DNA of 64,000 nt from Hemicordylus capensis (lineage: Eukaryota; Chordata; Lepidosauria; Squamata; Cordylidae), in contig NC_069662.1 of NCBI RefSeq assembly GCF_027244095.1, positions 9,388,501 through 9,452,500 on the forward strand, written 5' to 3'. This document shows, one piece after another, positions 50,757 to 61,014 of the stretch (its first letter is position 1; every line of letters starts with the position of its first letter). The notes beneath the pieces were generated by a model. That model was given only the letters and a program-made list of their open reading frames with translations. It did not search any database and had not been told where the DNA came from. Made by a program: the position numbers and the translations under genes.

Positions 50757-50850
50757 GCAGAGCCTGGTCTGCCTAAGGCTGTTAGCCTGGTCTGCCTAAG
50801 GTTGTTAGCCTGGTCTAAGGCTGTTAGCCTGGTCTGCCTAAGGCTGTTAG
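50757..50850. repeat. Minisatellite, about four units of 18-24 bases
   Basis: Unit GCCTGGTCTGCCTAAGGCTG with TTAGC; one unit is shortened. Confidence 0.9.
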
Positions 50851-51380
50851 CCATGGTAGCTGGATAGAATTTCAATATTCATGGGCAATATACCTCTGAA
50901 TACCAGTTGTGAGAGAGCACTAGCGGGGCATAGGGGCTTCTTGGAAGCAGCTGTGTGGTGACTGTGGGAAGTAGGATGTTGGACCTGATGGACCTTTGGC
51001 TTATCCAGTATGATTCCTCTTGCATAATAATTTGAACTGAATTTCCAGGTGTTTTTTTATTTGTCCATTTCCTGAACAGGCATGCGATACAAATGGGTTG
51101 TAATATCAGTTCAGGCATACTAGTTTGCAACTAAATTACAGCTTTATGCAACCTGGGACCATAACCGAAAACCTTTGGTCATGCAGCCCACATGCCTTGC
51201 AGGATCATATCTGCTTAGAGATAAGATAAAGATGCCTTTCTCTGCGGGTGTGGAAAGGTATGAAAGGACATTAGTCGCTTGAAGGCTCTGGCAGCATTTT
51301 TGTGCAAACTCATCTGGTTGTGAGCCCCACTGAACTCAGTGCCGCCGCTCTGAATAAGATCCGTCAAGGTCCCAAGTGCC
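50851..51380. other. Unique stretch, no gene seen
   Basis: No recognised element; short frames only. Confidence 0.4.
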
Positions 51381-51747
51381 CACTGTTCTCTCTAAGGCGT
51401 GTGTGTGCGCGCGCATGCGCTCACACATTTTTTTTTTAATGTCCACTCAGTTAATCTTAGATCCCACTCAGGTTGAATCAGGAAGGCCCCACTCTGAATG
51501 CATGGGCCCCCTGCTAACTTGGCAAAGAGGCACCTTTTAACATGGTGATTTTCTTTATTTCGCAGGGGGAGAGTAACTGGCCCTATCCACCCCCAGCACA
51601 CAACCTCCAGTGGCTGTTGCTGGTGTCTTATCTTATATTTCTTTTAGATTGTGAGCCCTTTGGGGTCAGGGAGCCATCCTATCTTATTTATTTATTATTT
51701 TTCTGTGTGAACTGCCCAGAGCCATTTTTGGAAGGGTGGTATAGAAA

Positions 51748-51805
<58 letters not shown>

Positions 51806-51886
51806 TGTGAACACACTACCTTGATACTGCCGCCCAGAACAAAACTCATTCTGCACACAGATGGAAAAAAATTAGAGAGAGCACTG
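51381..51886 (+). mobile_element. Family B hAT miniature element split by a family C element
   Basis: CACTGTTCTCTCTAAGG to AATTAGAGAGAGCACTG, with the middle of the element displaced by the insertion at 51503-51803. Confidence 0.75.
51503..51803 (+). mobile_element. Family C element nested in family B, with ATA array
   Basis: CCCCCTGCTAACTTGGC to GGAAGGGTGGTATAGAAAC, then about 18 AAT units forming its tail. Confidence 0.8.
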
Positions 51887-52026
51887 CAGGTATCCCTAAC
51901 TTTCCAGGAGCAAGAATTAGTACCCTGTTTACCTGAATCCAAAACTAGCCCCTCCCTCCTCCCTGCTGATTCTTTGATGTTAGAAATGGGTGGTGGGTGG
52001 GTCTTTAATTCAGAACAGTATTCCTT

Positions 52027-52190
52027 GTAATAGGGATTCTCAGATGTCGTTGACTACAACTCCCATAATCCCCAGCTGCAATGGCCCAAGACAGCTGACA
52101 GTTAAGATGATGTTGACTACAACTCCCTTTGGCCATTGCAACTGTTGATTATGGGAGTTGTAGTCGACAAGATCTGGGAATCCCTATTAC
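52027..52190. mobile_element. Palindromic hAT miniature element, long arms
   Basis: The outer arms (GTAATAGGGATTCTCAGAT against ATCTGGGAATCCCTATTAC) and inner GACTACAACTCCCATAATC motifs make almost the whole 164 bases palindromic, with one internal partial repeat. Confidence 0.75.
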
Positions 52191-52532
52191 CAGGAACATG
52201 GATTCAGAGTCATCTTTTTGTGGGTAAATACGGGTATTGGAAACCATAGAAAACCAGGAAGCATCCCCTAAAATATCGGCAAAAAGGAGACCACATCTCA
52301 AATTGCTATGGGATATGAAGTCTTTTAATTATTAGTAGATATTATATGCCCACTTGTTTCAGCCACAAGGCTTTCTTCAAGGGCAGTGAGTTCTGTACTG
52401 TAACCTTCCAAGAGATCTCGGTTGAAAGTTTACTGCTTGTGGACTTCCATCCATTACCATGGGTTGGTAATAATTAAAGGACTTCATATTCCATAGCATC
52501 TTGAGATATCTCCTTTTTGCTGATAAATACAG
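52191..52532. other. Unique stretch, no gene seen
   Basis: AAATATCGGCAAAAAGGAGA and its inverse-like ATCTCCTTTTTGCTGAT (about 52276 and 52506) suggest a worn terminal-repeat element of about 250 bases. Confidence 0.35.
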
Positions 52533-52796
52533 GTATAAAGGTAAAGTGTGTCATTGAGTCTGTGTCGACTCTTGGCGACCACAGAGCCCTGTGGTTGTCT
52601 TTGGTAGAATACAGGAGGGGTTGACCATTGCCTCCTCCCACGCAGTATGAGAGGATGCCTTTCAGCATCTTCCTGTATTGCTGCTGCCTGATACAGGTGT
52701 TTCCCATAGTCTGGGAAACATACCAGCAGGGATTCGAACCGGCAACCTCTGGCTTGCTAGTCAAGTCATTTCCCTGCTGCACCATTAGGTGGCTGT
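52533..52796 (-). mobile_element. tRNA-derived SINE family H, near full length
   Basis: Minus-strand copy ending on the plus strand with GATTCGAACCGGCAACC and CTGCACCATTAGGTGGC. Confidence 0.8.
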
Positions 52797-52942
52797 AAAT
52801 ACAGGTATAGCCAGTATTTAACCTGTATTTTAAAAGGGGATTGTCTTAAATTCAGATAGTCTTCTATTTAGGATAAATACAGTGATTGTTGGGCTGCTGT
52901 ACCCAAATAAACTGGATTGTTTTCATGATTATCAGTTTAAAT

Positions 52943-53079
52943 CAGGGGTTTCCAATCTGAAGCTCCCCAGCTGTTGCTTTTGGACTACAGCTCTCATCAC
53001 CCCCTGCCACAATGTTGCAGCTTTGGATGATGGGAGTTGTAGTCCAGCAACTACAGGAGAGCCTCAGGTTGGAAACCCA
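52943..53079. mobile_element. Palindromic hAT miniature element
   Basis: CAGGGGTTTCCAATCTG and the inverse CAGGTTGGAAACCCA. The flanks GTTTAAAT (52935-52942) and GTCTAAAT (53080-53087) agree at 7 of 8. Confidence 0.75.
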
Positions 53080-53324
53080 GTCTAAATATTTATAGTTTAT
53101 ACAGTCATAAATATGTTACCTATTGTGTTGTGTCCATAACATGTGACTTCAAAAGTCAGGTGTTTTTGCCCTTGGTTCATTCTTTAACTCAGTGAGGTAG
53201 TTCAGAGGATCCTCCAAACTTTTGAGAACATGCCACAGATTAATGTGCTCCTTTCTTCTCTTGTTTTCTCCCTGGTTTGATCAAGCCATAGTTTGTTGTG
53301 TCATCCAAACCAGACAGACTTGTC

Positions 53325-54005
53325 AGGCTGTTCAGACATTATGTATTATGTTGAATGCAGGTACAGCAGCACACTCCATAGGAGCTTAGGAAGCTGCCTC
53401 CTACCGAGTCAGACCCTTGGTCTATCTATCTCAGGATTGTCTACACTGACTGGCAGCAGCTGTCTGAGGTTTCAGGCAGAAGCCTTTCTCAGCCATATGT
53501 GGAGATGCTAGGGAGTGAACCCAGGACTTTTTGCATGCAAGCATACAGATGCTCCTCTGCTGACTCCTAAGGGGAATATCTCAACAGTGTTCACATGTAG
53601 TCTCCCATCCAAATGCATACCAAGGCAGATCCTGCTTAGCAAAGGAGACAATTCCTTCTTTCTACCACAAGCCCTATTTTCCTCCTTCTCTACCACTTCT
53701 TGCCTGTACCATGCATTTGAGGGGCCTGTACTTGGGTACAGTCATTTGCCCACAAACATGTATGAGTGTATAGACATCGATACTCATACAACGTAATATC
53801 GTTATAGGGCTGTTATGTTGTATGGCTGTACAATCTGAGTACAGTGTATGCAGACTTTTGATCTGTGCTTCGGTACAGATATGTTTAAAGTGTGAGGTAT
53901 ACGTACATCTGTAATCTGTACCCGGCATTTGAGAGATCCAGTCTCCCAGTTGAGCACCTGTGCGGTCATTCAGACAACTCTATGTACATGTATACAATGT
54001 GATGT
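53325..54005. mobile_element. Family Q repeat split by a composite SINE
   Basis: TTCAGACATTATG..GTTGAATGCAGGTACAG before and TGCCTGTACCATGCATTTG..GTACAGTC after the SINE at 53380-53688. A second inverted unit follows to 54005, so two Q units may lie side by side. Confidence 0.5.
53380..53688 (-). mobile_element. 5S/Ala composite SINE nested in family Q
   Basis: CATAGGAGCTTAGGAAGCTG to AGCCCTATTTTCCTCC; younger than the Q copy. Confidence 0.8.
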
Positions 54006-54149
54006 GTGAATAGGCTTTCTTACGATTTGTGTCAACCTGGAAGTGATGGAGGAAACTGGAGGGTACCATGAAAGGAGGGTGCATGCCAGCCAACAGGTTG
54101 TTCTTGATTTGGAGAACTGTCTGAAGGTAGGGCAGTGTGTTTGCTATGC

Positions 54150-54265
54150 AGGCGTAGGCAGCCTTTGACACTCCAGCTCTTGTCTATCCACAATGGCTAG
54201 GGAGGATGGGAGTTGTAGTTCCACATCGGCTGGAGTGCCAAAGATTGCTTACTCCTGTGCTAGAG
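54150..54265. mobile_element. Palindromic hAT miniature element, variant
   Basis: GCAGGCGTAGGCAGCCTTTG against CAAAGATTGCTTACTCCTGTGC, with GGATGGGAGTTGTAG inside. Confidence 0.6.
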
Positions 54266-54357
54266 GATCATGGTTTCATTTTGAGATTTATACAAAATAC
54301 CCCCATAATTTGATTTTTTTAAAAATCCAATTTAATTTATTTTTAAAAGGTCATTGA

Positions 54358-54662
54358 CTGGGAGGAGAGCTGGCCTTGTGGAAGCAGGCATGAATTGTCC
54401 CCTTTGTTAAGCAGGGTCTGCCCTGGTTTGCACTTACATGGGAGACTACATGTGAGCACTGTAAGATATTCCCCTTAAGGGATGGGGCAACGCTGGGAAG
54501 AGCATCTGAAGGTTCCACGTTCCCTCCCTGGCATCTCTAAGATAGGCTGAGAGAGATTCCTGCCTGTAACCTTGGGCAATCTGCTGCCAGTCTGTGCAGA
54601 CAATACTGAGCTAGATGGACCAATGGTCTGACTCAGTATATGGCAGCTTCCTACGTTCATTT
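54358..54662 (+). mobile_element. 5S/Ala composite SINE, near full length
   Basis: GGGAGGAGAGCTGGCC to GGCAGCTTCCTACGTTCAT. Confidence 0.85.
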
Positions 54663-54702
54663 GACTCCATCCTGGGCATGTTTCACTTTTACACACCAAA
54701 AT

Positions 54703-54898
54703 CGTGTTCTTTCTAATTTTTTTCCATCTGTGGGCGGAATGAATTTTGTTTTGAGCAGCAGTATCAAGACAGTATGTGTGCACGTGCGTTCAGAATGGGG
54801 CCCTTCTGATTCAGCCTGAGCGGGATCTAAAATGAACTGAGCGGACATCCAAAAACTTGTGAGCGCGCGCATATGCGCATGCCTTAGAAGGAACACTG
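54703..54898 (-). mobile_element. Family B hAT miniature element
   Basis: CGTGTTCTTTCTAATTTTTTTCC to GCCTTAGAAGGAACACTG, the inverse of 56586-56775. Flanks are not clearly duplicated. Confidence 0.75.
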
Positions 54899-55440
54899 CT
54901 CCAAAAGCCTAAGTTTTATTATGTTTCATGGATAGTAAGAATCCCGCCTTCCTGTCCTTTTGGGCAGTCCAACCCGCTGTGTTTCTGCCGGATCCCCTGA
55001 TCTAGTCATGCCTCTTCCAGACATGTAGAGAGATAACAATCAGCTCCCTATAAATGTGGGCTACTGTTGTTGTGTTTTTACTTTGAAAGGGATGGAATGA
55101 TCCAGTCACATCTGATGTGCAGAACTGGCAAGATAACTCTGTCTCTGTAGAGGGTGATTGAGAGACAGCCAGGCCAGTACAATATATCAGTCATGAAGAG
55201 AAGCGACAAACAGCCTTATCTAGGAGTGGGTGCTTTGATATGTAATTATTTTATTCGTTCCTTCCTTGTGATGCCCTGGAAGTTCAGGAAGTGACCAAGT
55301 TAGGGTTGGCATGACCTGATGGGAAGCGTCTTGGAGTGTGAGAGAGCTGGGTTCAAATTCCACCTTGGGCATAATTGACCTCAATAGGTGATCTCTCTGA
55401 GGCTCTGTAAAAGGAGAGAAGTGTCAAGTGCTTCTCACAA
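54899..55440. other. Unique stretch with a MIR-like fragment
   Basis: About 55330-55470 resembles a MIR SINE (GAGCTGGGTTCAAATTCC, CTCTGAGGCTCTGTAAAA). The rest is unique. Confidence 0.4.
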
Positions 55441-55986
55441 TTAAAAAGTGCTAAAGAAAAGATTGATAATAATATCAATAGTAGTAATATTGGAGGCCAA
55501 AGATCTTTCCAGTAACTGAATGCAGGGAGAGCAGCATCCATTGTGCACCTCAGTTATCATCTTCTGTGAAATGGATCTTCCATGTGCCTGCTTCTTGCAG
55601 GCTGCATTCTCTGACCATGATAAATACCACTTTCCAAGATCGTATCGGCACATCCTCTTGACACAGAAAATCCTTTTGATATGTGGAGAGGGTGTGCCAA
55701 TACAATCTTGAAAGATAATTGCTCCTGCATTGTATGTATTGTGCAGAGCATTTAACCAACAGGAATAGCGCTGTAAAAAATAAGGGTGTGGGCTGGGAGA
55801 TGTGTTGAAATATTGAACGCTGTACCGGTGACGGATAGCACAAAAGTTGGAGCAGTCTTTATTTTGATTATTGTGTGATGCTAGCATTTTGCATGGGTCG
55901 TGGGTGTTGCCAGAGGCATAACTAGGGAAAACGGTGCCCGGGGCAAGCACTGAAATGGCGCCCCCCCCCCGCGCCCCCCCCAACAT
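55441..55986 (-). CDS. Unrecognised open frame, 181 codons, doubtful
   Basis: Open on the minus strand in a stretch of ordinary base composition. The right-hand 30 or so codons run into the hAT element at 55911-56307 and cannot be original. The remaining part is cysteine-rich (for example KDCSNFCAIRHRYSVQYF, CVKRMCRYDLGKWYLSW, NGCCSPCIQLLE) but matches no family I know. A second frame of 97 codons overlaps it. It may be chance or a worn gene piece. Confidence 0.2.
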   Translation of the reverse strand: MLGGARGGGAISVLAPGTVFPSYASGNTHDPCKMLASHNNQNKDCSNFCAIRHRYSVQYFNTSPSPHPYFLQRYSCWLNALHNTYNAGAIIFQDCIGTPSPHIKRIFCVKRMCRYDLGKWYLSWSENAACKKQAHGRSISQKMITEVHNGCCSPCIQLLERSLASNITTIDIIINLFFSTF

Positions 55987-56307
55987 ACTACATTATACTT
56001 AGGTTTTTCCTCGCAAGTGCCCACCGCCGCCGCCAATCCAGGCCACTGACTGGCCGGCAGGCGCCAGCAAAGCAATGGGGGGGGGGGGCGCGGGCGGCGC
56101 GGAAGGGGCCGCTCGTGGGGGAGGGGGCGCCAACGTGCTCCCTTGACTACTGTAGCGCTGCTGCACTGAGCAGGAAACATTTGTATTAACAAAAAATTTA
56201 AAAAAATTAAAAAAAAATTTTTTGTCATGGCGGCGCCCCCCACGTGACCAGAAAAGATGGTGCCCGGGGCACGTGCCCCCCCTGCCCCCCCTATAGTTAC
56301 GCCTCTG
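55911..56307. mobile_element. hAT-type non-autonomous element, 397 bp
   Basis: Perfect 8-bp duplications GGTGTTGC at 55903-55910 and 56308-56315. Ends CAGAGGCATAACTAGGG and (inverted) CAGAGGCGTAACTATAGG. The interior is extremely GC-rich with C and G runs at 55961-55980 and 56080-56090, unlike the flanks. A second inverted pair, GGTGCCCGGGGCA, lies just inside each end. Confidence 0.9.
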
Positions 56308-56315
56308 GGTGTTGC

Positions 56316-56577
56316 TGATACTGGGACACTTCAGTCTTTGAAGAGACTGACACTTCAGTCTCTGAAGTGGTACAGCCCTAGCATGGGTTTACTACTCAGC
56401 GAAAACCAGGTCTGGAGTGGTGGCTCACAGGATCAGATATACCCTTCCACACACAATGGATCCCCACATCTAAAAAACTGGGTGTCATGGATATGACTCA
56501 GCTACCATTCTCTCTGGCATCTAGTTTTCTCTGTGTGGGGAGCTGATTTGGATGGGGGGAGCAGTGAGTCAGTCGTG
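56316..56577. other. Unique stretch with a short perfect inverted motif
   Basis: A GACACTTCAGTCT motif is repeated near 56326 and 56350. The string GAAGTGGTACAG recurs at about 58012. Confidence 0.35.
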
Positions 56578-56585
56578 TGAGCCTC

Positions 56586-56775
56586 ACTGTTCCCTCTTAA
56601 GGTGTGCACACGCTCACAAGTTTTTGGATATCTGCTCAGTTCATTTTAGATCCCGCTCGGGTTGAATCAGGAGGGCCCCATTCTGAATGCATGTGCACAC
56701 ACAGTGCCTTGATACTGCTGCCCAGAACAAAACTCATTCCGCACACAGATGAAAAAAAATTAGAGAGATCACTGT
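56586..56775 (+). mobile_element. Family B hAT miniature element, 190 bp, with target duplication
   Basis: ACTGTTCCCTCTTAAGG to AATTAGAGAGATCACTGT between direct repeats TGAGCCTC (56578-56585 and 56776-56783). Confidence 0.85.
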
Positions 56776-56783
56776 TGAGCCTC

Positions 56784-57401
56784 CCTTCCAACTGGTCAGT
56801 TCTAGGCTCTGGAGAAGGATGAGGGTGTCGTGAACCTGTCTCCCAGGGGTGTGACTACTTCCTTCATGCAAGGTTTTGTGTGTTCGGACTAAAATCTAGG
56901 GATTTACCTGGGAGTTTCCTCATTGCCACCAGAATCCTATGGCTGATTTCTACTCTAAGGTAAGGAGCCTTTAAAGCAAATCTTTATGGAGGCATACACT
57001 GGATCTGTGACCCTCGATTCTCACAGGACACAGGTCTTCCCAGTCTATTCAGACACTGTTGTCATGTAAGCTTCTAGATAGGAATCTGTAGGGCTCTTCT
57101 AACGGCCCTAAACGGGGTCAGAGGAGCAGCCTACTGGCAGTTGTGTGTTTGCAAAGATCACAGTATCAGGAGGGGAGAGTGGCCATGTGGGAGCTGGGCC
57201 AGATAGCTTTTCCTCTCCCCCCTTGATAAAATGCTGGGGACACAATGTAGGTTGGTCATGACTGTCCTACTCAACTCCTGGCTCTCACATGATTACTCCC
57301 CCTCTTTCTACCTTGGTCTTTGCGTGCACATACGACTCTCCTACACTGGCTTTGCACTCCTCCACTCTTGTTGAGGGTTGTGAGAACAGCCCTCACATGG
57401 C
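56784..57401. other. Unique stretch, no gene seen
   Basis: No recognised element. Confidence 0.4.
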
Positions 57402-57640
57402 GTCATGGTAACTGAGCAAAGAGGCACCTTTTAAAGAGTGGTGATTCTTTTTATTTAGCAGGGGGAGAGCAACTGGCCCTATCCATCCCCAGCACAGCAT
57501 CCCTCCAGTGGCTGTTGCTGGTGTCTCTCTTATGTTCCTTTTTAAGATTGTGAGCCCTTTGGGGACAGGGAGCCATTTTATTTATTTATTTATATCTATG
57601 TAAACCGCTTTGGGAACCTGGGAAAAATAAATATTTGTCG
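57402..57640 (+). mobile_element. Family C element, first tail subtype
   Basis: TGGTAACTGAGCAAAGAGGC to ACCGCTTTGGGAACCTGG. Confidence 0.75.
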
Positions 57641-58254
57641 TGTTCTTCTGGAGCATACAGAAAGAATTACATTTGCTTAGCATGTGTAAGCCTAGAATAA
57701 GTGTGTGTGTGTGTGTTGTTTTTTTTTTAAAGTGTAAATGCAGAAAAGTGAAAGCTTCCGCAAACAACTTGGAAAACAATTGTAAAAAGTGAATATTATT
57801 CTAACTTGTGGCTAGGCATCAATCGATATTTCCGGAGCTGAGAGTTAAGCCTAGCTTACACGGAGAGGGTAAGCCTGTGTCTGGCCTGTACTACTTTAGA
57901 ATTCATGGAGATCTGTAAGGAGAATTGAGGCATAGAAGTGGCCCGGATACCTAGCGGGGAATTGTTTTCTGTGAAAGCATATTTAATCGTCGGAACTTCC
58001 ACTTGCGATCTGAAGTGGTACAGTCCGGTCACGGATTTACCAGATCAGTAAGAATTAGGCTTCGATTCCTAGGCTAAAAGTCACTAACCAGTCTGCATCT
58101 GAATGGGAATCACAAGGAGCATTTTCCCTGGACGGGTGATTTCTGGGTCCCTCTTGGGAGAAGTGTTTCCCCCTCCCCAAAAGGATAGCTTTTGGATGAG
58201 GAACTGTGTTTTGGGGCTCTTGGCCAATGATTGGGGGAAGGGGTGCTGAGCTTC
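57641..58254. other. Unique stretch, no gene seen
   Basis: A GT run with a following T run lies at 57704-57729. No exon. Confidence 0.4.
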
Positions 58255-58358
58255 ACAACAACCTCACAGGGCTGTTGTGAAGATAAAAATAGCCATGTAC
58301 ACCGCTCTGAGCTCCTCAGAGGGAAAGCGGGATTTAAGCGTAAAAGTAATTTAAAAAA
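58255..58358 (+). mobile_element. Sauria-type SINE, 3' part
   Basis: CAACAACCTCACAGGGCTG, ACCGCTCTGAGCTCCTC, AGCGGGATTTAAGCG. Confidence 0.7.
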
Positions 58359-58429
58359 TAGGGGACCGGCCAAAGTGGTCCGTGGCTTTGAGGTTTGTAC
58401 GTTCCCAATGGGGCGTTCACTGCTAAGCA

Positions 58430-58738
58430 AATGGGACAAGGAATAAAGAACTAGCTTTATTAAATAATGTTCTCTAGGGCACGCCGTGACAAATTTTCTT
58501 TGCCTCTAGGAGCCAGCCCAGGAGCTAGATAGTGGACACTTGATAAAATTCCTGGACTTAGTGACAGACGTCGTGGAGAGGGAGAGTAAATGGACTTTTC
58601 TTGTTCCCCTTTACAAGTAAGATACTTGGAACAGGAACAGGGCTATCTGGGACAAATAAAGATTTTTATTAAATAATTCTGTCTCTAGGCGCCGCGGTCA
58701 AATTTCGAGGCTGGTGCCTAGTATTTGTCAAATCCTGC
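58430..58738 (+). repeat. Unrecognised dispersed repeat (family R) with internal duplication
   Basis: Aligns with 60186-60460 over most of its length: GTGGACACTTGATAAAATTC against ATGGACACCTGGCAAAATTA, and TTGGAACAGGAACAGGGC against TTGGAACAGAAGCAGGGC. Inside this copy, GGACAAGGAATAAAG..TTTATTAAATAAT..CTCTAGG occurs twice (58434 and 58650 region), so the 3' unit is duplicated. Confidence 0.6.
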
Positions 58739-58965
58739 TCTGGTGCAGCATTTCGCAACCAGTGTGCTGCTCTGAGTCAGCTCGAAAAGCAAGGAGTTTA
58801 ACCACCCTGCTTTTTGAGCCGACTTGCCCCATAATGCACCACAAGGGTCACACACTTCCCAGTGCATTATGGGGCAAGTCCACTAAAAAAAACCCAGGAA
58901 GTTTAACCTCCCTACTTTTGGAGCTGACTCTGAGCAAGTCAGCTTGGCACCTCACTAATTGGTGG
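58739..58965. repeat. Repeat family P with an 18-base perfect inverted repeat
   Basis: ACTTGCCCCATAATGCAC at 58822-58839 is the exact inverse of 58862-58879. GAGTCAGCTC near the left and GCAAGTCAGC near the right frame it. Probably a DNA miniature element. A fragment occurs at 4003. Confidence 0.6.
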
Positions 58966-59116
58966 GGCGAGGCTGTGGCTGTGCTGTTTCTGCCCTGTAG
59001 CAATGAATATTAATGGGCTGGAAGAGGAAGCAAGTGAAAATAAATAAAAATGGCCCCCACACACAGACACAAAAAGGACATGTGTTGGGGGGCCAGTGTG
59101 AGATTATATATATATA

Positions 59117-59695
59117 ATCCCTGCTAACTGAGCAAAGAGGCATTTTTTAAAAGTGGTGACTCAGTTTAGCAGGAGGAGAGCAACTGACCCTATCCAACCC
59201 TAACACAGCATCCTTCTGTGCGGCCTTCTCCGCTGTAGCCCCAAGGTTTTGGAATGTGCTCCCTAGTGAAATAAGAGCCTCCCCATCTCTTGACAGCTTT
59301 TAAAATGTCTTTAAAGATGAATCTGTTCACCCAGGCTTTTAATTAATAGTATTTTAATGGTTTTAATGCCGTTTTAAAATATTCTTTTAAAAAAATTTAA
59401 ATTGTTGTAATGTGTTAAACTTTTCGTTTTTGTTTTAACTAATGTTTTACTTTCTGTTTTTTTTTTTTTTTAAATTGTAAACCACCCAGAGATGTAAGTT
59501 TTGGGTGGTATAGAAATATGTTAATAAAAAAAATTAAAATAAAATCCCTCCAGTGGCTGTTGCTGGTGTCTGTCCTATGTTTCTTTTTTTAGCTTGTGAG
59601 CCCTTTGGGGACAGGGAGCCACTTTATTAATTTATTTATATTTAAGTAAACCGCTTTGGGAACCTTGGTTGAAAAGCGATGTCTAAATAGTTGTT
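59117..59695 (+). mobile_element. Family C element split by an L2 tail
   Basis: CCCTGCTAACTGAGC to CACAGCATCC at 59211, then CCCTCCAGTGGCTGTTGC from 59546 to the AAGCGATGTCTAAATAG end. The two parts join at CATCC/CTCC as in unbroken copies. Confidence 0.8.
59213..59545 (+). mobile_element. L2-type LINE 3' end nested in family C
   Basis: Encodes AFSAVAPRFWNVLPSEIRAS, the L2 C-terminal WN.LP..IR motif, then a T-rich 3' region, GTAAACCACCCAGAGATG and an AAAT-type tail. Confidence 0.8.
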
Positions 59696-60185
59696 CGTGC
59701 ATAGAAGTTCCTTCAGAGCCCCAAGTATTCATTTGGAAGGAAGTGCATTGTGATGTAAGGGACACTGGTTGTGTGAGACAGCTTATGGGCCTCTCCCCTT
59801 TCCTGGAGGGTGACTCATCAGCCTGTTTCCCTGGACATCTTGGTGCCAGCTTCTAAATTAAAGCCAGTTGGGCCTCAAGAGAACCATAAAAGGTGTGATA
59901 TGGAGCCTCGTCTCCAACTTTGTTCTGCGCCTCGGAGTTGCTCGGAATGGCTCCCACGTGCAGAGCAAAATCTGGGACGAGATTCGGCCTTCTCCCTGAG
60001 TTTCAGCCTCGGGGAAGCGAGCAAGTTGTTATCGGTCTGTCTGTTGATTTTAGGAAGCTCTGCCCGCCCTGACGTGCCGTGTGGAGTCTGAGATGAGGAA
60101 AGGGATGTTTGCCAGGATTGGGAGGGCCACTCACAATGACATTATTTGTGTGCTGGGGTGGGAGGGCAATCTTAAAAACAAATTT
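59696..60185. other. Unique stretch, no gene seen
   Basis: No recognised element or exon. Confidence 0.4.
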
Positions 60186-60462
60186 TCTTGGGATCTAGGA
60201 ATCGCCTGAAAGGCTTGGTGTCAGACGATGGACACCTGGCAAAATTACTGGCCTTAGTGATGGACATTATGGAGGATGAGCGTAAATGGGCTTCTCTAAA
60301 TGCTTTACAAGTAATATGCTTGGAACAGAAGCAGGGCTGCCTGGCACAAATAAATATCTTCTATGAAAAAAGTCTACCTCTGAATATTCTAGTCTAGATG
60401 CCAGGGCTAAATTTCTAGGCGCCATGGTCCCCTGGCGCCTGAGGTTTGTCAAGCCCTGTCTG
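60186..60462 (+). repeat. Unrecognised dispersed repeat (family R), second copy
   Basis: See 58430. Here the 3' end is complete: AGGCGCCATGGTCCCCTGGC then GTTTGTCAAGCCC, with GGCGCC and CCTGGCGCC forming a small hairpin. A 69-codon frame (60188-60397) crosses it. Confidence 0.6.
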
Positions 60463-60504
60463 AAAAGACCCCAGAATTCTGTGCTATAAACTTGCATGAA
60501 CGAC

Positions 60505-60715
60505 TTGCTTTGAACGTTGGAGGCAGCCTAATGCTGAGTCAGACCCTTGGTCCACCTAGCTTAGTATTGTCTGCACTGATTGGCAGTGGCTCCCTTAAAG
60601 TTTCGGGGTGTGTGTGTGTGTGTGTCTTTCCTAGCCCTGAACCTGGGGTCTTCTGTTCTGCTTGCAAAACAGGCATTGTACCACTGAACTATGACTGTGG
60701 CTCAAATATGTTAGC
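60505..60715 (-). mobile_element. 5S/Ala composite SINE with Ala-like part and a GT array
   Basis: GGAGGCAGCCTAATGCTGAG to CACTGAACTATGACTGTGG. A run of eight GT units (60607-60622) interrupts the body. Confidence 0.7.
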
Positions 60716-60721
60716 TCAATG

Positions 60722-61014
60722 GGAACATAGGAAGCTGCCATATACTGAGTCAGACCATTGGTCTATCTAGCTCAGTATTGTCTTCACAGACTGGCAGCGG
60801 CTTCTCCAAGGTTGCAGGCAGGAATCTCTCTCAGCCCCATCTTGGGGATGCTGCCAGGGAGGGAACTTGGAACCTTCTGCTCTTCCCAGAGGGGCTCCAT
60901 CCCCTGAGGGGAATATCTTCCAGCGCTCACACTTCTAGTCTCCCATTCAGATGCAACCAGGGCAGGCCCTGCTTAGTTAAGGGGACAAGCCATGCTTGCT
61001 ACCACAAGACATGG
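60722..61014 (-). mobile_element. 5S/Ala composite SINE, near full length
   Basis: GAACATAGGAAGCTGCCATA to CTTGCTACCACAAGAC; lies tail to head with the previous copy. Confidence 0.85.
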
